Shown here piece after piece: positions 43,421 to 51,502 of a stretch of DNA of 64,000 nucleotides. Each line of letters starts with the position of its first letter. Within the stretch, counting starts at the first letter, position 1. The notes under the pieces are model-generated. The model did not search any database, had not been told where the DNA came from, and worked only from the letters and a program-made list of their open reading frames with translations. This DNA is from CAXXOZ01 sp963676435 (GTDB taxonomy: Bacteria > Bacillota > Clostridia > Lachnospirales > Lachnospiraceae). The position numbers and the translations under genes are program-made. The stretch covers positions 1-64,000 of the forward strand of contig CAXXOZ010000009.1 of NCBI GenBank assembly GCA_963676435.2. Direction: 5' to 3'.

Positions 43421-44509
43421 ATGAGCGAAAAATTAAAAGTAGGTATTTTGGGAGCAACAGGAATGGTAGGTCAAAGGTTTATTTCATTATTAGATGGACA
43501 TCCATGGTTTGATGTAACATTAGTTGCTGCAAGCGCACGTTCAGCAGGAAAAAGATATGAAGATGCTGTTGGAGCTAGATGGAAAATGACTAATCCTATG
43601 CCAGAATCAGTAAAAGATCTTATGGTTATGAATATAAATGAAGTAGAAGAAATTTCAAATCAGATTGATTTTGTTTTTAGTGCGGTGGATATGACAAAAG
43701 ATGAAATAAAAGCAATCGAAGATGAATATGCAAAAGCAGAAACTCCTGTAGTTTCAAATAATAGTGCTCATAGATGGACTCCAGATGTTCCTATGGTAGT
43801 TCCAGAAATAAATCCAGAGCATTTTGAAGTTATTAAATTTCAAAAAGAAAGACTTGGAACAAAAAGAGGATTTGTCGCTGTTAAACCAAACTGCTCAATA
43901 CAAAGTTATGCTCCGGCATTACATGCATTAAAAGAGTTTGGTCCAAAGGTGGTTATAGCAACAACTTATCAGGCTATTTCAGGTGCTGGTAAAACTTTTG
44001 AAGATTGGCCAGAAATGTTAGATAATATTATTCCATACATTGGTGGAGAGGAAGAAAAAAGTGAGCAGGAACCATTAAGACTTTGGGGTAAAATTGAAGA
44101 CGGAGTTATTAAAAAGGCTCAGGAACCAATAATAACAACTCAGTGTATAAGAGTTCCAGTTGAAAATGGTCATACGGCAGCAGTTTTTGTAAGCTTTGAT
44201 AAAAAGCCGACTAAAGAAGAAATTATTTCAAAATGGGTAAACTATAAAGGCTTGCCACAAGAATTAGAACTTCCTAGTGCGCCAAAACAATTTATACAGT
44301 ATTTAGAAGAAGATAATAGACCTCAGGCACGCTTAGACCGAGATTATGAAAATGGTATGGGTGTTTCTATGGGAAGACTAAGAGAAGATACAGTTTATGA
44401 TTATAAATTTGTTGGACTTTCACATAATACAGTCAGAGGGGCAGCTGGTGGTGCGGTTTTATGTGCTGAATTATTAAAAGCCCAGGGCTATATTACAAAA
44501 AAAGACTGA
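43421..44509 (+). CDS. asd: Aspartate-semialdehyde dehydrogenase
   Basis: This NADP enzyme makes aspartate semialdehyde for lysine, threonine, methionine and cell-wall diaminopimelate. The 362-residue protein has the nucleotide loop GILGATGMVGQRFISLL, NNSAHRW, the catalytic cysteine in VKPNCSIQSYAPAL, and QAISGAGKTFEDWPEM. RVPVENGHTAAVFVSF and GGAVLCAELL complete the family set. It is of the longer fungal/archaeal-like type found in many Clostridia. I set the start at 43421, 6 bases after AAAGGAGAT. A longer frame from 43358 would begin inside the leader hairpin. Confidence 0.94.
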   Translation: MSEKLKVGILGATGMVGQRFISLLDGHPWFDVTLVAASARSAGKRYEDAVGARWKMTNPMPESVKDLMVMNINEVEEISNQIDFVFSAVDMTKDEIKAIEDEYAKAETPVVSNNSAHRWTPDVPMVVPEINPEHFEVIKFQKERLGTKRGFVAVKPNCSIQSYAPALHALKEFGPKVVIATTYQAISGAGKTFEDWPEMLDNIIPYIGGEEEKSEQEPLRLWGKIEDGVIKKAQEPIITTQCIRVPVENGHTAAVFVSFDKKPTKEEIISKWVNYKGLPQELELPSAPKQFIQYLEEDNRPQARLDRDYENGMGVSMGRLREDTVYDYKFVGLSHNTVRGAAGGAVLCAELLKAQGYITKKD

Positions 44510-44552
44510 TTATGAAAAAACAGTGAAATATTTAAATTTTCTTTACAATTTC

Positions 44553-44580
44553 TTTACAAACCAATGTTTTGTGCTATAAT
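44553..44580 (+). promoter_or_regulatory. Promoter of the repeat-containing membrane protein gene
   Basis: TTTACA (44553-44558), a 16-base spacer and a perfect TATAAT (44575-44580). Confidence 0.6.
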
Positions 44581-44612
44581 GAATGTTGATTTATTTATAG
44601 GAGGAATATTTT

Positions 44613-45134
44613 GTGAGTAAAGAAAATAATAAATCAAATTCAGAGCTTGATAGAATAATAGAAAAACTAGGTCTTGAAGAAATGGAAAAAGATCAATTGC
44701 TTTCAGAGATTGATGATGTAGAAAGTGAAAGTTTAATAGATTTAAGCGTTGTAGAAGAAGAACTTAAAAAAAATAAAAAGAGTCGTAATAAGTTAAAGAA
44801 ATTAAATATATCAATAATAACAGGTGGAGCTTTAATTGTTATACTTGTAGTCGTTATATTGTTTTTGAAAAACTGTTCAAGTGAAGAGACGGCAAGTACA
44901 CCGACTGAAAAAGGAACTACTGTTTTTGATGGTCAGGGTACAACTGCTGGAGATATAGATAGACCTGAAAATGCTTCAAAGTCAATCATAGAAACAACAA
45001 CGCAAGAAGAAACCACAACGCAAGAAGAAACCACAACGCAAGAAGAAACCACAACACAAGAAGAACCAACAACGCAAGAAGAAACCACTACACAAAAAGA
45101 AACTACAACAAAAGAAGAAACGACTACAGGTTAA
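44613..45134 (+). CDS. Membrane-anchored protein with Thr/Glu repeat tail, function unknown
   Basis: I do not recognise a family. The 173-residue protein has an acidic cytoplasmic part (about residues 1-65), one membrane helix (about 66-87, IITGGALIVILVVVILFL) and an outside tail. The last 46 residues are a six-residue repeat of the form TTQEET, encoded by 18-base DNA repeats. Such Thr-rich tails often span the cell wall or carry sugars. There is no sorting signal after the repeat. The start is GTG, with GGAGGAAT upstream. It has its own promoter and terminator. Confidence 0.75.
   Translation: MSKENNKSNSELDRIIEKLGLEEMEKDQLLSEIDDVESESLIDLSVVEEELKKNKKSRNKLKKLNISIITGGALIVILVVVILFLKNCSSEETASTPTEKGTTVFDGQGTTAGDIDRPENASKSIIETTTQEETTTQEETTTQEETTTQEEPTTQEETTTQKETTTKEETTTG
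44997..45131 (+). repeat. 18-base tandem repeat within a coding region
   Basis: About seven and a half units of ACAACGCAAGAAGAAACC. Units 1-3 (44997-45050) are identical, unit 4 drifts, unit 5 (45069-45086) matches again, and units 6-7 diverge. The period is a multiple of three, so changes in copy number keep the frame. Confidence 0.9.
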
Positions 45135-45155
45135 CTAGCAGAATAATAAAAAATC

Positions 45156-45182
45156 AAAGCGACTTTTTAAGTCGCTTTATTT
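45156..45182 (+). terminator. Intrinsic terminator
   Basis: A perfect 10-bp stem AAAGCGACTT/AAGTCGCTTT with a TTT loop. The T run is partly inside the stem and followed by ATTTG. Confidence 0.75.
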
Positions 45183-45261
45183 GAACTCTATATGCTAGAA
45201 ATAGTTGAATTTTCACAAAATAAATGATACCTTTAAATAAGATTTCAAGATAGGGGAAAAG

Positions 45262-45804
45262 ATGAGTGATTTTTTCGAGCTTTCTTTAAAAAGAGAAAGC
45301 TGTAGAAATTTTAATAAAGAAAAAAATGTTGAGGACTCATTGATTGAAAAATGTTTAATGACAGCAATGAATTCTGCTTCAGCATGTAATTCTCAACCAT
45401 GGAGTTTTGTGGTTGAAAATAATTCTGAAAAACACCAAAAAGTCATTGAATGTATTCAAGCAAAAGGGATGAATAAATTTGCTAGAAAATGTCCAGCATT
45501 TATTGTAGTTGTAGAGGAAGTGGCAAAGATCATTTCAGGTGAACAGTGGGAACTACAACCTGATCAAAAATATGCCAAATTTGATATTGGATTTGCTGTT
45601 TCCCATATATGTTTTTCAGCTGTGGAACTTGGCTTATCTACTTGCGTTTTAGGAGCAGTTGATTCAGAAGGAATAAAAGAAACTTTAGAAATAGATAAAA
45701 ATAAAGAAGTAGTTGTAGTTGTTGCTATAGGATATCCAGCTAAAGATAAAGTAAGAAAGAAAATACGAAAAGAACCTGAAGAAACTTATAGATTTTTTAA
45801 ATAG
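45262..45804 (+). CDS. Nitroreductase-family flavoprotein
   Basis: This is an FMN-dependent NAD(P)H oxidoreductase of 180 residues. The family pattern is clear: LKRESCRNFNKEKNVEDSLIEKCL at the FMN-binding N-terminus, MNSASACNSQPWSFVV, DIGFAVSHICFSAVELGLSTCVLGAVD, and a C-terminal VVVAIGYPAKDKVRKKIRKEPEE. The natural substrate cannot be told. It is followed after 9 bases by a small zinc-ribbon-like membrane protein. Confidence 0.9.
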   Translation: MSDFFELSLKRESCRNFNKEKNVEDSLIEKCLMTAMNSASACNSQPWSFVVENNSEKHQKVIECIQAKGMNKFARKCPAFIVVVEEVAKIISGEQWELQPDQKYAKFDIGFAVSHICFSAVELGLSTCVLGAVDSEGIKETLEIDKNKEVVVVVAIGYPAKDKVRKKIRKEPEETYRFFK

Positions 45805-45813
45805 GAGAAAAAT

Positions 45814-46191
45814 ATGTCAGGATCAATAATAATTATTATAATAGCTATTGGAATAATTTTTGCTAATTTGAATAAGCAAAAAAAGATGCAGGAACAAAAA
45901 AGAAGAGAAGAAAATCCTGAAAAACAAAAAGAGGCTAGTTACTTTAGTAGAAATAGTGAGCCAGGGCTTACAAAAACATTGAATAAGGCTATGGAAAATT
46001 CACGAACTGAAATGGATATTGTAAAAGGATATACAGTAAATAGAGAATATGTAGGGAAAAATGGAGATGTTGATCCTGAATGTTCTAGTGGTCAGATACT
46101 AAAAAAATGTGGATATTGCGGAGCTTTAAATAAAATTCCTGCTAAAATAAATCATCCTTATACATGTTATTTTTGCAGAGAAATATTGTAA
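45814..46191 (+). CDS. Small membrane protein with C-terminal zinc-ribbon-like motif, unknown
   Basis: I do not recognise this 125-residue protein. It has an isoleucine-rich N-terminal membrane helix (residues 4-20) and a basic, glutamine-rich stretch. Its C-terminal part carries two cysteine pairs, KKCGYCGALNKIPAK and YTCYFCREIL, spaced like a zinc ribbon. It lies between a nitroreductase gene and lepA, with 14 bases to the latter. Confidence that it is a real gene comes from its ribosome site (TAGGAGAAA) and tight spacing. Confidence 0.75.
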   Translation: MSGSIIIIIIAIGIIFANLNKQKKMQEQKRREENPEKQKEASYFSRNSEPGLTKTLNKAMENSRTEMDIVKGYTVNREYVGKNGDVDPECSSGQILKKCGYCGALNKIPAKINHPYTCYFCREIL

Positions 46192-46205
46192 TTGAGAGGT
46201 AGAAA

Positions 46206-48020
46206 GTGGCACAGATAAATCAAAAAAACATAAGAAATTTTTGTATCATTGCTCACATTGATCATGGAAAATCAACGTTAGCAGATAGAATAATTGAAAA
46301 AACAGGTCTATTGACAAATAGAGAAATGCAGGCCCAGGTTCTTGACAATATGGATCTTGAAAGAGAACGAGGTATAACTATCAAAGCTCAAGCTGTTCGA
46401 ATTGTTTATAAAGCAAATGACGGTGAAGAGTATATTTTTAATCTTATAGATACACCAGGACATGTAGATTTTAATTATGAAGTATCAAGGAGTTTAGCTG
46501 CATGTGATGGTGCGATTTTAGTTGTTGATGCAGCTCAGGGAATAGAGGCTCAAACATTAGCTAATGTTTATTTGGCTCTAGACCATGATTTGGATGTAAT
46601 ACCAGTAATAAATAAAATAGATCTTCCAAGTGCAGAACCGCAAAGAGTAATTGATGAAATAGAAGATGTTATTGGGATAGAAGCTCAGGATGCTCCTCTT
46701 ATTTCAGCAAAAAATGGCATTGGAATAGAAGATGTTCTTGAGCAGGTTGTAGCCAAAGTTCCTTCACCTCAAGGTGATAAGGATAAGCCTTTACAGGCTC
46801 TTATTTTTGACAGTATTTATGATCAATATAAAGGTGTAATAGTTTTCTTTAGAATAAAAGAAGGAACTATGAAAATAGGTACACAGATTAAAATGATGGC
46901 TACAGGGGCAAAGGCGACTGTGCTTGAGCTTGGTTATTTTGGAGCAGGGCAATTCATACCTTGTGATGAACTATCAGCAGGAATGGTTGGTTACCTTACA
47001 GCCAGTATAAAAAATGTAAAAGATACCACAGTTGGTGATACTATAACAGAATTAAATAATCCATGTGAAGAACCTTTGCCAGGGTATAAAAAAGTTAATT
47101 CAATGGTTTATTGTGGAATGTATCCAGCTGATGGAGCTAAGTACCCAGATCTTAGAGATGCCCTAGAAAAACTTCAGCTTAATGATGCTTCATTAAAATA
47201 TGAGCCAGAGACTTCGGTTGCTCTAGGTTTTGGTTTTAGATGTGGCTTTTTAGGATTGTTGCATCTTGAGATAATACAGGAAAGACTTGAAAGAGAGTAT
47301 AATTTAGACTTGGTAACTACAGCTCCGAGTGTTATATATAAAGTTCATAAAACAGATGGAACAGTTATAGAACTTACAAACCCATCAAACTTACCTGAGC
47401 CAACTGAAATATTATATATGGAAGAACCAATTGTAAGTGCAGAAATTATGGTTACGACAAACTTTATTGGATCTATTATGGAGTTGTGTCAAGAAAGAAG
47501 AGGCGAATACATAGGGATGGAGTATATTGAAACTACAAGAGCTCTTCTTAAGTATAACCTGCCTTTAAATGAAATTATTTATGATTTCTTTGATGCTTTA
47601 AAGTCCAGATCAAAAGGTTATGCGTCTTTTGACTATGATATGAAAGGTTATGAAAGATCAAATCTAGTTAAACTGGATATAATAATAAACAAAGAAGAAG
47701 TTGATGCACTTTCGTTTATAGTTCATAATGATACTGCTTATGAAAGAGGCAGGAAAATGTGTGAAAAGTTAAAGGATGAAATTCCTAGACATCTTTTTGA
47801 AATACCAGTTCAGGCAGCAATTGGAAGCAAGGTTATTGCCAGAGAAACAGTTAAGGCCATGAGAAAAGATGTATTAGCAAAATGCTATGGTGGAGATATA
47901 ACTAGAAAGAAAAAGCTTCTTGAAAAACAAAAAGAAGGAAAGAAAAGAATGAGACAAATAGGGAATGTAGAGATTCCTCAAAAGGCATTTATGAGTGTTC
48001 TTAAACTGAATGATGATTAA
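46206..48020 (+). CDS. lepA: Elongation factor 4 (LepA)
   Basis: This ribosome-associated translational GTPase acts on stalled or initiating ribosomes. The 604-residue protein has the G domain (IAHIDHGKSTLADRI, ERERGITIKAQ, DTPGHVDFNYEV, NKIDLPSA), two beta domains, and the LepA-specific C-terminal region with KCYGGDITRKKKLLEKQKEGKKRM. The start is GTG with GAGAGG upstream. The end overlaps hemW by 11 bases, a typical lepA-hemW arrangement. Confidence 0.96.
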   Translation: MAQINQKNIRNFCIIAHIDHGKSTLADRIIEKTGLLTNREMQAQVLDNMDLERERGITIKAQAVRIVYKANDGEEYIFNLIDTPGHVDFNYEVSRSLAACDGAILVVDAAQGIEAQTLANVYLALDHDLDVIPVINKIDLPSAEPQRVIDEIEDVIGIEAQDAPLISAKNGIGIEDVLEQVVAKVPSPQGDKDKPLQALIFDSIYDQYKGVIVFFRIKEGTMKIGTQIKMMATGAKATVLELGYFGAGQFIPCDELSAGMVGYLTASIKNVKDTTVGDTITELNNPCEEPLPGYKKVNSMVYCGMYPADGAKYPDLRDALEKLQLNDASLKYEPETSVALGFGFRCGFLGLLHLEIIQERLEREYNLDLVTTAPSVIYKVHKTDGTVIELTNPSNLPEPTEILYMEEPIVSAEIMVTTNFIGSIMELCQERRGEYIGMEYIETTRALLKYNLPLNEIIYDFFDALKSRSKGYASFDYDMKGYERSNLVKLDIIINKEEVDALSFIVHNDTAYERGRKMCEKLKDEIPRHLFEIPVQAAIGSKVIARETVKAMRKDVLAKCYGGDITRKKKLLEKQKEGKKRMRQIGNVEIPQKAFMSVLKLNDD

Positions 48021-49164
48021 AAACAAAGAACTTATGCTCTATATACATATACCTTTTTGTGTGAAAAAATGTAATTATTGTGATTTTCTTTCATTTGAAT
48101 CATCTATTGAAAAACAAAATCAATACATTGAAGCTTTATTAAAAGAAATAAAGATTATTGGAAAACAGTATAAGAATTATATTATAAAGTCTATATTTAT
48201 TGGAGGAGGAACACCTTCGATATTGAGTACAAAACAGATAAGACCTGTTTTAAAGGCTATAAATAAAGCTTTTAATGTTTCGGAACTGAAAGAGTACACG
48301 ATTGAATGTAATCCTGGAACACTTGATAAAAATAAAGTTAAAACTTATAAGAAGCAAGGTATAAACAGGTTGAGCATAGGGTTGCAGTCTTCAAATAATG
48401 AAGAACTTGAAAATTTAGGAAGAATACATACATATGAAGAGTTTTTAGAAACATATGAAATGATTAGGAAACAAAACATTAAAAATGTGAATATTGACCT
48501 GATATCAGGGTTACCTAATCAGAAATTAAAAGATTGGGAGAAAACCTTATACACAGTTATGGCTTTATCTCCAGAACACATTTCAGCATACTCATTGATA
48601 ATAGAAGAAGGAACAAATTTTCATGATACCTTGAATCAGAAAGAACTTCCGGATGAAGATGAAGATAGAGAAATGTATTATAAGACAAAAGAAATCTTGG
48701 ATAGTACAGGATATAAAAGATATGAAATTTCTAATTATTCAAAAAAGGACAAAGAATGCATTCATAACATTGGATATTGGACAGGTAAAGAATATATAGG
48801 GATTGGGTTAGGAGCTTCTTCTTATATAAACAACACAAGATATTCAAATACAAGAGATTTAAGTGAGTATGTCAAAAAATCAGGAGATTTAGAATCCTTA
48901 AAAAGAGATGTTTTGATTTTGACTAAACAAGAAATGATGGAAGAGTTTATGTTTCTGGGATTAAGACTTATTGATGGTGTTAAAACCAGTGACTTTGAAA
49001 AAAAGTTTGATGTGAGCTATAAGGAGATATTTGGTGACACAACGGATAAACTTATCGACCGTGGGTTGATCTCCAGAGATGGAGAAAGGATATACCTTAC
49101 GGATAAGGGTATAGATTTAAGTAATGTCGTATTTTCGGAATTTATTGAGATGCGTCAAAAATAA
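48010..49164 (+). CDS. hemW: HemW-like radical SAM haem chaperone
   Basis: This radical SAM protein is related to coproporphyrinogen oxidase HemN but is thought to deliver haem. The 384-residue chain opens with MLYIHIPFCVKKCNYCDFLSF, holding the CxxxCxxC cluster motif followed by the Cys-less Phe typical of HemW. FIGGGTPSIL, NPGTL, RLSIGLQSSN and DLISGLPNQ follow, and a C-terminal winged-helix region with FMFLGLRLIDGV ends it. It overlaps lepA by 11 bases. A second family member, the HemZ-like protein, lies at 14.5 kb. Confidence 0.92.
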   Translation: MMIKNKELMLYIHIPFCVKKCNYCDFLSFESSIEKQNQYIEALLKEIKIIGKQYKNYIIKSIFIGGGTPSILSTKQIRPVLKAINKAFNVSELKEYTIECNPGTLDKNKVKTYKKQGINRLSIGLQSSNNEELENLGRIHTYEEFLETYEMIRKQNIKNVNIDLISGLPNQKLKDWEKTLYTVMALSPEHISAYSLIIEEGTNFHDTLNQKELPDEDEDREMYYKTKEILDSTGYKRYEISNYSKKDKECIHNIGYWTGKEYIGIGLGASSYINNTRYSNTRDLSEYVKKSGDLESLKRDVLILTKQEMMEEFMFLGLRLIDGVKTSDFEKKFDVSYKEIFGDTTDKLIDRGLISRDGERIYLTDKGIDLSNVVFSEFIEMRQK

Positions 49165-49178
49165 AGGAGGAAGAAAGA

Positions 49179-50045
49179 ATGTTATTATTTGTAGTAGGAA
49201 TACTGGTTGTGATTTTAGGATTTGCAGTCGGTGGCTTTGTTAAAGACAATAAAGCTGAAGTTATTGGAGGACCAAAAGGGGCGAACCTTAAATGGCAGAA
49301 AAACCCAAAACAGTTAGTTGCACTTGTAGGAGTTATAATAGCAGCGGCTAGTTGCTTTGCACAGGTACCAACAGGTCATACAGGAATCGTTACAACATTT
49401 GGTAAAGTTGAAGATTATACTTTTGAAGCAGGGATACACTTTAAAGCACCATGGAATGAAATTATTAAAATGGATAACAGAAATCAAAAAGGTGTTCAGG
49501 AATTATCATGTTTTAGCTCTGATATTCAAGAAGTAACAATGATTTATACAATTAACTATCAAATTGATAAACAAAACGCCCAAAATATTTATAAAACAAT
49601 TGGAATCAATTATTATGATACTGTAATAGTTCCTAGGGTACAGGAAGCAGTTAAAGCAATGACAGCAAAATATGATGCTGAAAATCTTGTTTCTTCACGA
49701 GAAGAACTTGCAATAGCAATAGAAGATAAATTGGCTGAAACACTAGCTGAATACAATATTCAATTAATAAACACAGCTATAGAAAACATCGATTTTACAG
49801 ATGCATTTACAACAGCAGTAGAAGAAAAACAGGTTGCTGTACAGCAAAAACTTAAAGCTGAATCAGAAGCAGCAGCTAAAATAATTGCTGCTCAGGCAAC
49901 AGCTGATGCAAATAAACTTTTAGAAGAATCAATAACTGAAAAAATTCTTACTCAACAGTTACTTGAAAAATGGGATGGAAAATATCCAACTGTAATGGGT
50001 GATTCAAATATGATGTTTGATCTAAGTACATTAATTTCTGAATAA
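49179..50045 (+). CDS. SPFH/prohibitin-family membrane protein
   Basis: This is a 288-residue membrane-anchored scaffold protein of the SPFH (stomatin/prohibitin/flotillin/HflK-C) family. It has two N-terminal hydrophobic segments (about residues 1-20 and 45-62) and then the SPFH domain beginning with VPTGHTGIVTTFGKVEDYTFEAGIHFKAPW. A long helical coiled-coil part rich in Ala and Glu follows (VEEKQVAVQQKLKAESEAAAKIIAAQATADAN). Such proteins form large membrane rings. No partner protease gene is adjacent. AAAGGAGGAA precedes the ATG. Confidence 0.9.
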   Translation: MLLFVVGILVVILGFAVGGFVKDNKAEVIGGPKGANLKWQKNPKQLVALVGVIIAAASCFAQVPTGHTGIVTTFGKVEDYTFEAGIHFKAPWNEIIKMDNRNQKGVQELSCFSSDIQEVTMIYTINYQIDKQNAQNIYKTIGINYYDTVIVPRVQEAVKAMTAKYDAENLVSSREELAIAIEDKLAETLAEYNIQLINTAIENIDFTDAFTTAVEEKQVAVQQKLKAESEAAAKIIAAQATADANKLLEESITEKILTQQLLEKWDGKYPTVMGDSNMMFDLSTLISE

Positions 50046-50054
50046 TAATTTTTT

Positions 50055-50082
50055 AAAACTGCAGAGAAATCTGCAGTTTTAT
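50055..50082 (+). terminator. Intrinsic terminator after the SPFH gene
   Basis: A perfect 11-bp stem AAAACTGCAGA/TCTGCAGTTTT with a 4-base GAAA loop. The Ts at the stem end act as the T run. Confidence 0.75.
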
Positions 50083-50086
50083 ATTC

Positions 50087-50115
50087 TTGACAAATTGTAT
50101 AATTAAACTTAACAT
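50087..50115 (+). promoter_or_regulatory. Promoter of the DUF1700-DUF4097 pair
   Basis: A perfect -35 TTGACA (50087-50092), a 17-base spacer and TAACAT (50110-50115). The leader is about 28 bases. Confidence 0.55.
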
Positions 50116-50149
50116 AATATTGTATAGTTTGTTTTAAGAAAGGAAAGCG

Positions 50150-50689
50150 ATGGATAAAGACAAGTACCTTGATAAGTTGAGTTCTAAACTGGATGCACTT
50201 CCTTTGAGTGAACTTGGAAAAGTTCTTATGAAGTATGAAAGATATTTTGAAGATGCTAAAGAAGGTGAAGAAGAGTTGATTGAAAAACTGGGTCCGCCTA
50301 AAATCTTAGCAGCAAATATAATTGAAGAATATTTTTCTAAAAATGAAATTGTTACAGATGCCAGTAGAAAAGGTGTAAATAAAAAAATACTATTTTTAAT
50401 CTTGACTTTTTATATATGGATACCTTTAGTTGCAATTGTTTATATAATTGAGAGTGTTATCATATTGTTAGGAGTTGCATCAGCTTTAACAGGACTTTTT
50501 TTTCTTATAATAGGTTTTATAGTTTTGTTTTCTCAAGCTTCAACAGGACTATTTTTTGCAGGAAGTGGTTTGATATTAATTGCGTTAGGTATTATGGTGT
50601 TTTTAGCTGGTGAAGTTCTTTTGAATATTACATCAAAAGCAATTTCTAATGTTCTTAGAAAGAAAAACAAAGAGGTGGATTATGAATAA
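50150..50689 (+). CDS. DUF1700 (HAAS-domain) membrane protein
   Basis: This 179-residue protein has an N-terminal HAAS/DUF1700 domain of about 65 residues (KDKYLDKLSSKLDALP, then RYFEDAKEGEEELIEKLGPPKILAANIIEEYF), followed by several hydrophobic segments. Such proteins usually act with a PadR-type regulator and a DUF4097 adhesin-like protein in cell-envelope responses. Only the DUF4097 partner is present here. It overlaps that gene by 8 bases. Confidence 0.85.
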   Translation: MDKDKYLDKLSSKLDALPLSELGKVLMKYERYFEDAKEGEEELIEKLGPPKILAANIIEEYFSKNEIVTDASRKGVNKKILFLILTFYIWIPLVAIVYIIESVIILLGVASALTGLFFLIIGFIVLFSQASTGLFFAGSGLILIALGIMVFLAGEVLLNITSKAISNVLRKKNKEVDYE

Positions 50690-51362
50690 ACTTGTAAAAA
50701 GAACCTTAATTACCTCCCTAGTAATTACGATTATAGGTATTGTTTTTGTAGGCATAGGAGTTTTAAATAAAAATAATTTCAGATTAAATATAAGAAAAAC
50801 AGGAATTGAGATTATAAATCAAGAAAAAAACAGCACTCCAGTTACAGTTACAGAGGAGTTTGAGAAAATTGATATTAACCTTGGGTATGCAAATGTTGCG
50901 ATTGAACAAGGGATTGAGTATAAAATAGAAGTTATATGCTATACGGATTCCTATGTCCCGGAATATTACATAGAAGAAAATATAATGAAGGTGTCTGACT
51001 ATAGTGAAGAAGAAGGAGTGTTTAATTATTTAAACCCAGATCTTTCTTTTGAGTTTGAAATGAATCAGGTAATAGTAACTGTACCAGAAGATATAAATAT
51101 GGAAGAAGTAAATGTAAATATCGTATGTGGGAAAATAGAAGTTGATGAAGATGTTTCTGATAATATTGTTTTAAATAATAAAATAGGAAAAATAGTTTTG
51201 CACTCAGATAAAGATAATTCAAACTTAGATGTTAATATTGGACTTGGTTATTTAGATTTGTTTGGGGAAAGGCGCTATAAAGATCAAGAAATATTTGATA
51301 GTCAATTAGAAAAAAGTATTTCGGCTAATATTGGATTTGGAAATATAGTTATTAAAGATTAA
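50682..51362 (+). CDS. DUF4097-like beta-repeat membrane protein
   Basis: This 226-residue protein has an N-terminal membrane anchor (about residues 7-28) and then a beta-rich domain. Its short repeats follow the adhesin-like DUF4097 pattern (KIDINLGYANVAIEQG, NVNIVCGKIEVDEDV, LDVNIGLGYLDLFG, ISANIGFGNIVIKD). It should sit on the outer face of the membrane. I set the start at 50682, right after GAGGTGG. The stop of the DUF1700 gene lies inside its first codons. The function of the pair is not established. Confidence 0.82.
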   Translation: MNKLVKRTLITSLVITIIGIVFVGIGVLNKNNFRLNIRKTGIEIINQEKNSTPVTVTEEFEKIDINLGYANVAIEQGIEYKIEVICYTDSYVPEYYIEENIMKVSDYSEEEGVFNYLNPDLSFEFEMNQVIVTVPEDINMEEVNVNIVCGKIEVDEDVSDNIVLNNKIGKIVLHSDKDNSNLDVNIGLGYLDLFGERRYKDQEIFDSQLEKSISANIGFGNIVIKD

Positions 51363-51390
51363 AGAGTCTACTGTTTTTAGGCTCTTATTT
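51362..51390 (+). terminator. Probable terminator before hrcA
   Basis: A 9-bp stem AAGAGTCTA/TAGGCTCTT (one G-T pair) with a 7-base loop is followed by ATTTATT. It begins at the stop codon of the DUF4097-like gene. Confidence 0.6.
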
Positions 51391-51414
51391 ATTGGAAATT
51401 TTTTTTGAAAGCTG

Positions 51415-51443
51415 TTGACAAAAATGTTTCAGGATGTTATCTT
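51415..51443 (+). promoter_or_regulatory. Promoter of the hrcA-grpE-dnaK-dnaJ operon
   Basis: A perfect -35 TTGACA (51415-51420), a 17-base spacer and TATCTT (51438-51443). CIRCE starts 11 bases after the -10 and covers the expected transcription start. Confidence 0.65.
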
Positions 51444-51454
51444 ATTAATATGAA

Positions 51455-51481
51455 TTAGCACTCTAATGAGTTGAGTGCTAA
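51455..51481. promoter_or_regulatory. CIRCE operator (HrcA-binding site) upstream of hrcA
   Basis: TTAGCACTC - 9 bases - GAGTGCTAA, a perfect CIRCE repeat 21 bases before the hrcA start codon. It gives auto-repression by HrcA and heat induction of the chaperone operon. Confidence 0.97.
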
Positions 51482-51502
51482 CAAACTAAAAGAAGGGGAG
51501 CT

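Noticed and set aside
44997..45131. CRISPR array
   Set aside because: The 18-base units are directly adjacent with no spacers, lie in frame within a coding region, and encode a simple amino acid repeat.
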